A stretch of 37,792 nucleotides of DNA, from contig WSZJ01000049.1 in the NCBI GenBank assembly GCA_009773755.1, positions 1 to 37,792 on the forward strand, read 5' to 3'. Of this stretch, positions 1 through 7,254 are shown piece by piece; positions within the stretch are counted from its first letter, which is position 1, and each line of letters begins with the position of its first letter. The DNA is from Planctomycetota bacterium (GTDB lineage: Bacteria; Planctomycetota; MHYJ01; WSZJ01). Below the pieces are notes generated by a model. It worked only from the letters and a program-made list of their open reading frames with translations, had not been told where the DNA came from and made no database searches. The translations under genes were made by a program, and so were the position numbers.

Positions 1-835
1 CCCAGCCCGCCGGCTGCGCCAGAGGCGCGTCGCCGCGCAGCCAGGCCTCGAGGTCCGCCCGCATCGCCGCCGCGTTCCCGTACCGCTGCTTCGCGTCGGA
101 CTTCATCGCCCGCTTCACGATCGCGTCCAGCTCGGCCGGCACGCGCGGGTTCATCTCAGAAGGAAGATCGCAGCCCGAGGGCAGCTCGCCCGTGAGCATC
201 TCGAAGAGCACCACGCCCATGGCGTAGACGTCGGCGCGACCGTCGACCGCCTGCGCCCGCCGCTGTTCCGGTGACATGTACAGCGCCGTCCCCGGCACGA
301 GCCTCGGCGCGGCGCCTTTGTAGCCGCCCGAATGCTTCATTCCGGAAGCGTCGATGTCCTGCACCTGCGAAAGACCGAAATCCGTCACCCGCACTTTTCC
401 GTCCGAACCGCAGATGATGTTTCCCGGCTTGATGTCGCGATGAACCACGCCCCGCGCATGCGCGAATTCCAGCGCTTCCAGCACCTGCGCACACACCCGC
501 GCCGACTGCGCCGGCGAGATGCGCTTCTTGCGCCGGATCAGGTCGCGGAGGCTGATGCCCTCGACGAACTCCATGACGAAGAACGGGGGGTCATGCTTCG
601 TGTTCAACCCGATCGTGCGGACGATGTTGGGATGCACGAGCGAACTCTGGAGGAACGCCTCCGCGCGCAGCTCTCTGGTGAACGTCCGATCGCTGGGAAT
701 CTTGATCGCCACCATCCGGCCCGCGATCTCCGCGTGCCGCGCGACCCAGACTTCACCGAATCCACCGCTTCCAATGCGCTCGACCAGCACGTACTCCGAG
801 AGCCGGAGGCCGGGGCGCAGAATCTGTTCGGACAT
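1..835 (-). CDS. Ser/Thr protein kinase, partial (C-terminus off the window)
   Basis: Hanks-type protein kinase that phosphorylates Ser/Thr on protein targets. It starts at ATG 835 (MSEQILRPGLRLSEYVLVER) with GGAGAGG a few bases upstream. The glycine loop is GSGGFGEV, the ATP-binding Lys lies in VAIKIP, the catalytic loop is HRDIKPGN, the metal site is DFG and the activation segment ends YMSPEQ. About 278 residues are visible, covering the whole kinase domain; they end GDAPLAQPAGW at the window edge, so any sensor or membrane part is outside. The gene lies downstream of another kinase on the same strand, separated by a G-rich hairpin element, so co-transcription is uncertain. Substrate unknown. 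All catalytic motifs are intact, so it should be active. Confidence 0.93.
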   Translation of the reverse strand, partial: MSEQILRPGLRLSEYVLVERIGSGGFGEVWVARHAEIAGRMVAIKIPSDRTFTRELRAEAFLQSSLVHPNIVRTIGLNTKHDPPFFVMEFVEGISLRDLIRRKKRISPAQSARVCAQVLEALEFAHARGVVHRDIKPGNIICGSDGKVRVTDFGLSQVQDIDASGMKHSGGYKGAAPRLVPGTALYMSPEQRRAQAVDGRADVYAMGVVLFEMLTGELPSGCDLPSEMNPRVPAELDAIVKRAMKSDAKQRYGNAAAMRADLEAWLRGDAPLAQPAGW

Positions 836-878
836 GGGACCTCTCCTCTGTCCCCCCCAGGGACATGGGAACACGGTG

Positions 879-909
879 AGTATAGAGGAAAGGGGAGGGG
901 GGACTCCAA
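879..909 (-). promoter_or_regulatory. Possible promoter of the first kinase gene
   Basis: On the minus strand TATACT (884-879) makes a good -10, with TTGGAG (909-904) as a weak -35 at 19-base spacing. It sits about 45 bases before the kinase ATG and just beyond the G-rich hairpin element. The -10 match is good but the spacing is long, so this is tentative. Confidence 0.3.
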
Positions 910-915
910 GGGGAA

Positions 916-1100
916 ATGCGGAAAACGGCAGGGGATGGGGAAAGGCGGGTTTGGGATCGGGTGGGCGTGGGCCGGGGATGGGGATCGGGCAAGAGACAGA
1001 CGAGGGGTCCCTCTCTCCGAGCATTCGCCCCATTCCGATCCCCCGCCCACGCCCACCCGATCCTCGTCCCGTGGTGCCCCAGCCCCTGCCGTTTTTCCTA
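916..1100. repeat. G-rich long hairpin element, copy A
   Basis: Imperfect inverted repeat of about 180 bp filling most of the gap between two kinase genes. The outer arms are AAAACGGCAGGGG (922-934) and its complement (about 1084-1096). A second perfect arm, GATCGGGTGGGCGTGGGC (955-972), is repeated inverted near 1041-1060. The plus strand of the left half carries many GGG/GGGG runs, so G-quadruplexes are possible. The right end coincides with the TAG stop of the gene ending at 1098. A second element with the same design lies after dnaN (15861-16015). No ORF inside is convincing. It could be a non-autonomous mobile repeat, a transcription terminator or a decay-blocking hairpin. Confidence 0.75.
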
Positions 1101-3992
1101 CGGCCACGCTTCCGCCGAGCACGCCAGCCTGAACCCGACGAGCAGGGAAGCACTCGCAGGGTGAAGGGACTGACGCACTGCAGCATGCGCCTGAGCCGGG
1201 GACGCTCCCCACGAGCCTCCTCGGACGGCGCGGACGCGGGGGAGGGCGGGGTCGAAAAGGTTGAGGCACCAGGTTGAGGCGCCGCCGGAGAGGTCGCGGA
1301 CGCCGTAGACGGATTCGTCGGCGGGGAAGGAGCCGGCGGGCATCGGGCGGGCGGGGCCGGTGAGGGAGACGTTGGTGTGGGAGTAGGTGCCGTCGTACGA
1401 GCGGCCGAAGGAGTAGGCGCGCTGGTCGACGCCGCGCGCGGCTTTTTCGTATTCGTCCTCGTGGAGGAGCCGGTACGCGCGGCCCTCGCGCGAAGAGCGC
1501 CACTCGCAGTACCCGATGGCGTCGCGCCAGGTGACGCCGAGGACAGGCCACGCGGGTTCCCAGGCGAGCTCGGGGTCCTCCTCGGCGGTGGGGAGGCGGA
1601 AGCGCGCGGCAGTCCCCTCGCCGTCGAGGATCCAGAAGCGACGCTCGGCCTCCTTCGGGCGCCGGCGCTCCGCTTCGTCCGCGCGGCCTTTGGCGCAAAG
1701 GTCGTTCAGGTATTCGAGGTACTCGGCGCAAGTCACCGGCAACTGCGCGACGAACGCGTCCGCGGTGTCGGCCGACGGGAGGTGTCCTCCATCCTCCACG
1801 CCGCGCCCCTTCACGAACGGTCCTCCTGGCATCAGCACGAACCCGTCGGGGACTTCGCTCGGGGCGTAAAGCGTGACCTCCTGTTTCCACAGACCGTCGC
1901 GCGTGATCCGCACCGGCAGGCGGACTTCGGGAGTTCCCTGCGCTCGGAGGAGGCACTGATAGTCTCCCTGGGGCAGCTCGATCGGGCCGAGGGGAGTTTT
2001 GCCGAGGAAGCGTTCCTCGCGCGGGGTGAGGCGGCGGTCGGCTTCCTTGATTTTCGCGACCCAGACTTCGACGCCCTTGCGTTCGACTTTGTGGCAGGCG
2101 GCGGTGTGCCCGTATTTTGCCGCGGCTCCGACCGACCAGATCGCGGGGACGGGGAGATCCTCGGGCGTGACGGCGAGGTCCGGCCGCGGCTTTCCGTCGC
2201 GCCACGGGAGAGACCCCGTCTCGACGAATTCGATCCCGAAGGCGCCGGTCGCGGGGCGGAGGCACTGGCAGGCGTAGACCCAGGTGCGAAGCTCGAGCCT
2301 GCCGGGCGCGTCGAGCAGGTAGCGCCATTCGCCGCCGCGGTCGTAACCCTGGAAGGAGTTCCAGACATGCACCATCCCGGCCCGGTCGCCGCGGCGCTCC
2401 GCCTCGAGGTATCGTTCGACGAGCTGGCTGCAGATCCCCGATTGCGCCTCGGTGTTCCCGGGGTCGAGCCGGAGCGCCTCGCGGAACTCTGCGACGGCCT
2501 GGGCGCGCTTTTCGACTTTCTCGTCGCGAAGCTCGCGCAGCTTCACTTCCGCGTCCCACAGCGGCCGCTTTTCGGCAGGCGGCTGATGCGGCTTGATGCG
2601 CCCGGAAAACTCGGCGGACCGCATCTCGAGCTCGCGGATCTGCGCCTCCAGCTCGTCGCTGCGCGTGAGGAGGCCGCGGCCGCGGTCGACGTGGCCGGCG
2701 GCCTCGTGGACGACGCGCTCGCGTTCGGAAGCGCCCTCGAGGAATTGACGCACTGCGTCATGAAGCTCGCGCGCCGAGGCATGGCGCTCCGCCGGGTTGC
2801 GCGCCATCGCTTTCACGCACACCGCCTCCAGCTCCGGCGCCACGCTCCCCGGACGCGGCCCCTTCGTGTCGGCCACACGCTTCCCGGGCGCCACGAACCT
2901 GAATTCCTTCACCTTGTTGATCACGTCGTCGCGCGAGCCGCCTTCGAAAGGCACGCGCCATGTCAGGATCGCGTAGAGGATCGTGCCGAGCGCGTAGACG
3001 TCGCTCCGCTCGTCCATCGCGTCGGCGTGCCCAGCCGCCGCTTCCGGCGACATGTACGACGGCGTGCCGACGACTTGACCTACCATGGTGAGGTCCGCCA
3101 GCGGCATCGGAATCGCCGACGACGGCTCGGACCTCTCCGGCTCCGCCTCGCCGATGAATTTCGCGAGCCCCCAGTCGACGATCAGAACCTCGCCGTAGTC
3201 GCCGAGCATCACGTTCGCCGGCTTGAGGTCGCGGTGAAGGACGCCGCGCGAGTGCGCGTAAGCAATTCCAAGGCACACGTCCTGGAAAATCCGCAGGAGG
3301 CGCGACGGCGTCCACTCCTCCTCCGCCCCCGGCTGCCCTGTCGCCAGGTCCATCAGGATCTCGCCCAGGTCCTTCCCCTTCACCCGCTTCATCGCAAGGT
3401 ACAGCTGCCGCCCGCCCTTCGCCCCCGGCATGTCGCCGAAATCGTAGACCGGGACGACGTTCGGGTGGTCGAGCTTCGCGCTGATCCGCGCTTCCCGCAC
3501 GAATCGCTCGACCGATTCAGGGTCCGCCGTTTCCGGCAGCAGCTTGAGCGCGACCTCGCGGCGCAGCTTCCGGTCGATGCCTTCGACCACCCGCCCGACC
3601 CCGCCCCGCGCGATCTCCTTCCCCAGGTCGTACCTCACGTCCTTCGGCGCGCGCTTCACCATCGTCTGCCCGCGTGCGCTGACGGGAAGCGACTTCAGCC
3701 AGTCGGCGATCGGCTTCGGCGGGTTCATGTTAAGCAGGGAGTTGCGCAGCCCCTCGTCGATCCCGGCCGCCCCGCGCTTCATCGCCTTCAGCACCGCCGT
3801 CAGCCCGGCTTCGTCGATCACCCCCGCCTCGTACAGCACCGTCTCCGGCCGGCGAGCCTTTTTCCCTTTCTCCCCCCCCGCCCGCCGCAACTCGTCCAGC
3901 CACGTCCCGACGCACGAAAGCAGCTGCTTCCGGGAGATGATCCCGAGCTGCGTGGCGGCGAGGGCGAAGCGAAGGTCGGTGTCCTGGGCCAA
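1098..3992 (-). CDS. Ser/Thr protein kinase fused to a formylglycine-generating-enzyme-like domain
   Basis: A 964-residue protein. The start is TTG at 3992 with GGAGGA 8 bases upstream; no better start is seen. Residues about 8-75 form a small helical domain that resembles the N-terminal module of GspE/PilB ATPases and recurs in the kinase ending at 23740. The kinase domain (about 120-420) has GRVVEG after a degenerate Gly loop, Lys in VALKLL, HRDLKPANV, YMSPEAA, and DWG in place of DFG. A coiled, charged linker follows. The last 230 residues match FGE-sulfatase/SUMF1 folds (PDGFVLMPGGPF, YEKAARGVD, AVRGGSWG, VGFRLACS). Such kinase-FGE fusions are known from planctomycetes; the FGE part is usually thought to bind rather than oxidise. 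Downstream is another kinase. The stop codon lies at the edge of a hairpin repeat. Confidence 0.93.
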   Translation of the reverse strand: MAQDTDLRFALAATQLGIISRKQLLSCVGTWLDELRRAGGEKGKKARRPETVLYEAGVIDEAGLTAVLKAMKRGAAGIDEGLRNSLLNMNPPKPIADWLKSLPVSARGQTMVKRAPKDVRYDLGKEIARGGVGRVVEGIDRKLRREVALKLLPETADPESVERFVREARISAKLDHPNVVPVYDFGDMPGAKGGRQLYLAMKRVKGKDLGEILMDLATGQPGAEEEWTPSRLLRIFQDVCLGIAYAHSRGVLHRDLKPANVMLGDYGEVLIVDWGLAKFIGEAEPERSEPSSAIPMPLADLTMVGQVVGTPSYMSPEAAAGHADAMDERSDVYALGTILYAILTWRVPFEGGSRDDVINKVKEFRFVAPGKRVADTKGPRPGSVAPELEAVCVKAMARNPAERHASARELHDAVRQFLEGASERERVVHEAAGHVDRGRGLLTRSDELEAQIRELEMRSAEFSGRIKPHQPPAEKRPLWDAEVKLRELRDEKVEKRAQAVAEFREALRLDPGNTEAQSGICSQLVERYLEAERRGDRAGMVHVWNSFQGYDRGGEWRYLLDAPGRLELRTWVYACQCLRPATGAFGIEFVETGSLPWRDGKPRPDLAVTPEDLPVPAIWSVGAAAKYGHTAACHKVERKGVEVWVAKIKEADRRLTPREERFLGKTPLGPIELPQGDYQCLLRAQGTPEVRLPVRITRDGLWKQEVTLYAPSEVPDGFVLMPGGPFVKGRGVEDGGHLPSADTADAFVAQLPVTCAEYLEYLNDLCAKGRADEAERRRPKEAERRFWILDGEGTAARFRLPTAEEDPELAWEPAWPVLGVTWRDAIGYCEWRSSREGRAYRLLHEDEYEKAARGVDQRAYSFGRSYDGTYSHTNVSLTGPARPMPAGSFPADESVYGVRDLSGGASTWCLNLFDPALPRVRAVRGGSWGASPAQAHAAVRQSLHPASASLLVGFRLACSAEAWP

Positions 3993-4082
3993 GTCGGAGG
4001 TCCTCCCGGGGGAGGGACGAGTTTACCGGGAGGCGAGGTTCTGCTGGAGGGAAGTCGTGGGAATGAGCTCCTTCGTCGCCGC

Positions 4083-5231
4083 TCAGCCGCGAGCGACGAG
4101 TTCCAGCAGCCGCGCCAGGTCGACGGAACCTCCACGGGCATCCGCGGAAACCGCCGGCGACATCGAAACGAGGTACCTCCGGTCCGCTCCTATCATGTCG
4201 GCAACCCGGTTCAAGCGCTCCCAGTCCGCCGGGGACGGCGATGAACTCAGCTTCACCTCAATCGCCCATCGTTCGCGACCAAGATTCAGGACGAGGTCGA
4301 TCTCGTGGCCGTCGCTCGTCCGGAAGAAAAAGGGGTCGAAAGGCCGGGTCGACAGTGACATCGCGACGAGGACCTGCTCGATCACGAATCCTTCCCAGCT
4401 CGCCCCCACCCATGGCTGCGAAAGAAGTGCAGTTCGATCGGCAACATTGAGAAGCGCGTGAAGCAACCCGGTGTCGCGCCAGTACACCTTCGGGCTCTTC
4501 GTCAGGCGCTTGCCGATGTTGGCATGAAAGGGGGCGAGCCGCCGTATCAGGAAAGCGCCAGCCAGGAAATCCAGGTACGAATTGACCGTGTGGTGAGAAA
4601 GCCCAAGGCTCTGCCCCAGTTGCGAAGCGTTCCAGGCCTGCCCGTGAACGGCCGCGAGCATGTGCAGAAGTCGCAGTGTTGCCTGCGGCCGCGAGGGGAG
4701 CCCCCACGCCGGCAGGTCGCGCTGCGCCATGAGCGCCAGGTAGTCGAGCTGCCAGCGAGGGAACCGCGCCGGCCTCAGGACGCCTCCGTCGGGGAATCCG
4801 CCGCAGAGCCAGAGACGATCGCGCGTGGGGCCGGCCGGCAGTTCGCTCCAATGAAATGGCGAGAGTTCGACCAGCGCGAGGCGGCCGGCGAGCGACTCTG
4901 AGACGCGCGTCATGAGTGCCGGGGAGACGGAGCCCAGAAGGAGAAATCGGCCACTTCTTCGCCGCTCCCGGTCGATGGCGCCCCGCAACCGGGGAAACAA
5001 CTCCGGCCATGTCTGCGCCTCGTCCAGAATCAGACGCTCCCGGCCGGCCATCCGTGCCTCCCACTCGACGTCGAGGCGAAGCCGCTCCGCTTCCTGCTCC
5101 AGGTCGAAGTACGCGCCGCCGATTGCCCGGGCCAGTGTTGTCTTTCCGCACTGGCGCGGGCCAACGAGGGCGACGGCGGGATTGCCCGTGAGGCGATCCC
5201 GGACGATCCGGGCAGCTGAACGGCGCAACAT
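4083..5231 (-). CDS. AAA-family ATPase with DUF4143 C-terminal domain
   Basis: A 382-residue ATPase of the AAA_14/DUF4143 type. Walker A is GPRQCGKTTL near residue 25, Walker B is LILDEAQ near 70, and SPFHWSEL is typical of the family. The C-terminal domain carries GHEIDLVL followed by AIEVKLS, a PD-(D/E)xK-nuclease-like pattern. The start chosen is ATG 5231 (MLRRSAARIV), because it leaves the usual short run to the Walker A and the reading frame upstream has no family likeness. No strong ribosome site is visible. It is divergent from the deacetylase gene. Cellular role unknown: relatives are common accessory genes and often vary between strains. Confidence 0.88.
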   Translation of the reverse strand: MLRRSAARIVRDRLTGNPAVALVGPRQCGKTTLARAIGGAYFDLEQEAERLRLDVEWEARMAGRERLILDEAQTWPELFPRLRGAIDRERRRSGRFLLLGSVSPALMTRVSESLAGRLALVELSPFHWSELPAGPTRDRLWLCGGFPDGGVLRPARFPRWQLDYLALMAQRDLPAWGLPSRPQATLRLLHMLAAVHGQAWNASQLGQSLGLSHHTVNSYLDFLAGAFLIRRLAPFHANIGKRLTKSPKVYWRDTGLLHALLNVADRTALLSQPWVGASWEGFVIEQVLVAMSLSTRPFDPFFFRTSDGHEIDLVLNLGRERWAIEVKLSSSPSPADWERLNRVADMIGADRRYLVSMSPAVSADARGGSVDLARLLELVARG

Positions 5232-5238
5232 GTCTTGT

Positions 5239-5266
5239 ATTTTAGAAACACATTTCCAATTTGCAA
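5239..5266 (-). promoter_or_regulatory. Possible promoter of the AAA/DUF4143 gene
   Basis: In an AT-rich patch, TTGCAA (5266-5261) and TAAAAT (5244-5239) are spaced 16 bases apart on the minus strand. The -10 ends only 7 bases before the ATG, which would give a leaderless or nearly leaderless mRNA and fits the lack of a ribosome site. Tentative. Confidence 0.3.
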
Positions 5267-5367
5267 GAAGTTCCTGGTCAATACTCCGGGCCGGCCTTCC
5301 CCGCCACGGATCCGGACCGCGCATTTGGAACTTCCGCTTGAAACGGCCTGGCCCGATAATTCCGGCA

Positions 5368-6126
5368 ATGCGCCGACTGCTGAAGGCCGCCCTGGCCCGC
5401 TTCAAGACGAATCCTTCATCTGCTTCCGGCCCCGCGATCCTGATGTACCACTCGATCGGGGAGAATTCGGCGGGATTCACAGTGACTCCTGCGGAATTCC
5501 GAAAACAGATGGCGGCGCTTCGGGAAGCGGGGATGCCGGTGGTGTCGCTCGACGAGTGCGTGCGCCGTGGGAAGGCGGGCAACTCTCCTCCCGCGGTCGC
5601 GCTCACGTTCGACGACGGGTACCGCGACTTCGAGGAGAACGCCTGCCCGGCGCTTCGAGAACACGGCTACACCGCAACGGTGTTCCTCGTCACGACGCTG
5701 GTCGGGGGGACGTTCCGGACTTCGAAGGGGCTTGAGTTTCCGCTGTTGAGCTGGGACGACGCGCGGCGGCTGCAGAAGGAGGGGTTTTCGTTCGGGTCGC
5801 ACACGGCGACGCACCCGAAGCTGTCGCGGCTGGAGAAGAAGGGCGCGAGGCGCGAGCTGGCGGAGTCGCGGGAAACGATGAAGCGGGAACTGGGGGGCGC
5901 GGGGCCGCTCTATTTGTGTTACCCGCATGGCGCGTTCGTAAAGGCGACGACGCGCATCGCGCGCGAGGAAGGCTACGCCGGCGCGCTCACGATCGACCCC
6001 GGGCGCGTGGGACCGAAGACGGATCCGTTTGCGCTTCCGCGCATCGACGTCAACGCGAAGACGACCGTCGAGAGTTTCCGGGCGAGTCTGCTCGAGGGCA
6101 AGACGCGCAAAGCGGCGTCCTGCTGA
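5368..6126 (+). CDS. Polysaccharide deacetylase (NodB-homology) family protein
   Basis: A 252-residue carbohydrate esterase family 4 protein that would remove N-acetyl groups from a cell-surface or exported glycan. It shows the family's first metal/catalytic motif TFDDGY near residue 80 and the second, GSHTATHPKLS, near 143, plus an N-terminal LMYHSIG and C-terminal LCYPHGAF. The start at 5368 (MRRLLKAALARF) leaves a short basic N-terminus with no clear signal peptide, so it may act in the cytoplasm or at the inner face of the membrane. Its stop is one base from the GTG of a glycosyltransferase gene, so the two are an operon. Likely part of surface glycan or lipid-linked sugar synthesis. Confidence 0.9.
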   Translation: MRRLLKAALARFKTNPSSASGPAILMYHSIGENSAGFTVTPAEFRKQMAALREAGMPVVSLDECVRRGKAGNSPPAVALTFDDGYRDFEENACPALREHGYTATVFLVTTLVGGTFRTSKGLEFPLLSWDDARRLQKEGFSFGSHTATHPKLSRLEKKGARRELAESRETMKRELGGAGPLYLCYPHGAFVKATTRIAREEGYAGALTIDPGRVGPKTDPFALPRIDVNAKTTVESFRASLLEGKTRKAASC

Positions 6127-6127
6127 A

Positions 6128-7084
6128 GTGAAAGAGAAGCTGTCAATCGCCGCTCTCCTGCCGCACGCGGGCCTCGCCGGCGGCGTGCGGAGGTTCGTGG
6201 AGCTGGGGAACCGCTTGCAGAAGCGCGGGCACGATTTCCGGATTTACATGCGGGAGACGAAGAAGCCGGACTGGATCGAGTGCGCGGTGCCAGTGCTGCC
6301 GCTCGGGAAGCTGTCGGAGCGCACGCACGACGTCGTGATGTGCGGCGACTGCGGGCTGCTCGAGTCGATGGCGGGCGCGCCGGCGAAGAAGCGCATCGCG
6401 ATGATCATCGGCGAGCGGTACGCGTCGAAATACCGCGCGTTCCTCGAGCGCCATCCGGACGCCCTCGCCGTCGCAAATTCCGGCCGATGGAACGAGTATC
6501 TCCCGGGAGTCAAGGCGATTGCGATTCCCGGAGGCGTAAATACGGCGCAATTCAGGCCGGGACCGCGCGGCGAGGGTCCCTTCGCGATCAACGTGGTCGG
6601 CCGGCTCGACAAGAAGCTCGAAGCGGTGGACCTCGTCCTCGCCGCGTTCAAGAAGCTGAACTGGAAAGACGCGCGCGTCCGGATCGTTGCCGACCGGCCG
6701 TCGCGCCTTCCGATCCGGTATTTCCTGCTGCGCAAGCGGATCGAGCAGGTCTCTGGGACCGACCAGGCGAAGCTCGTCGAGTACTACCAGGCCTCCGATG
6801 TCAGCGTGACGATGGAGCGCACCGCCGGATGGTCGAACCCGACGGCCGAAGCGATGGCCTGCGGCATCCCGGTCATCTGCACGCGCTGCGGCACGACCGA
6901 CTTCGCGGACGAGACGACCGCGCTCGTGGTCCCGGTCGACGACGTCGCTGCGCTTGTCGCGGCGCTGCGGCGCACACGCGAAGATCCTGCGGCGGCCCGA
7001 GCTCGCGCCGCGGCCGCGCTCCAGAGGATCAGGAACTTCGACTGGGAGCGTGTCGTGGACGGATTGGAGGCGGTCTTCCGGTAA
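6128..7084 (+). CDS. Glycosyltransferase family 4-type protein
   Basis: A 318-residue GT-B glycosyltransferase, probably GT4-like, moving a sugar from a nucleotide donor to a glycan acceptor. The start is GTG 6128, one base after the deacetylase stop (translational coupling); it gives the expected N-terminal strand LSIAALLPHAGLAGGVRR. The C-terminal donor half shows VVGRLDKKLEAVDLVLAAF and NPTAEAMACGIPVICTRCG, the E-x7-E region of GT4 enzymes, then ALVVPVDDVAALVAAL. It is shorter than most GT4 proteins (350-400) but both Rossmann halves are represented. Donor and acceptor unknown. It is followed by an inverted repeat at 7125-7210. Confidence 0.88.
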   Translation: MKEKLSIAALLPHAGLAGGVRRFVELGNRLQKRGHDFRIYMRETKKPDWIECAVPVLPLGKLSERTHDVVMCGDCGLLESMAGAPAKKRIAMIIGERYASKYRAFLERHPDALAVANSGRWNEYLPGVKAIAIPGGVNTAQFRPGPRGEGPFAINVVGRLDKKLEAVDLVLAAFKKLNWKDARVRIVADRPSRLPIRYFLLRKRIEQVSGTDQAKLVEYYQASDVSVTMERTAGWSNPTAEAMACGIPVICTRCGTTDFADETTALVVPVDDVAALVAALRRTREDPAAARARAAAALQRIRNFDWERVVDGLEAVFR

Positions 7085-7124
7085 CGGCCGCATTTTCGGG
7101 AGCAGCCATGCTGCAGCAACCACC

Positions 7125-7210
7125 CCGAAGTCAACGGCAACCACAGAGGACACAGAGAACAACAGAATCTTTTTTCTCTGTGTTCTCTGTGGTTGCCGTT
7201 TGTCGTCGGG
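7125..7210. repeat. Inverted repeat with CACAGAG-type arms
   Basis: The arms at 7133-7157 and 7176-7200 are complementary over about 24 of 25 bases (core GGCAACCACAGAG). They hold a short iterated unit of the type CACAGAGRA and surround an 18-base loop with a T-run. Weaker complementarity (CCCGA...TCGGG) extends to about 7125 and 7210. It lies between the glycosyltransferase stop and the next gene. It could act as a bidirectional terminator or be a dispersed repeat. Confidence 0.75.
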
Positions 7211-7254
7211 AAGAACCGCAGTCGTCCTCTAACCGCCGCCGGTAAACTGCGCGG

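Noticed and set aside
916..1030. G-run arrays read as telomere-like repeats
   Set aside because: The G-runs have mixed spacers and belong to arms of an inverted repeat inside a chromosome; nothing indicates a DNA end.
3993..4082. CCTCCCGGGGGAGG hairpin upstream of the kinase-FGE gene
   Set aside because: It mostly reflects the ribosome site GGAGG and its chance complement; no T-run and no repeat elsewhere.
1377..4244. Very long plus-strand open frame (955 codons) opposite the kinase-FGE gene
   Set aside because: It is an antisense shadow of the kinase gene caused by high GC; it is Arg/Pro-rich with no domain, while the minus strand encodes clear kinase and FGE domains.
5232..5606. Longer N-terminus for the AAA/DUF4143 protein
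   Set aside because: It would overlap the divergent deacetylase gene, and the added residues show no family likeness.
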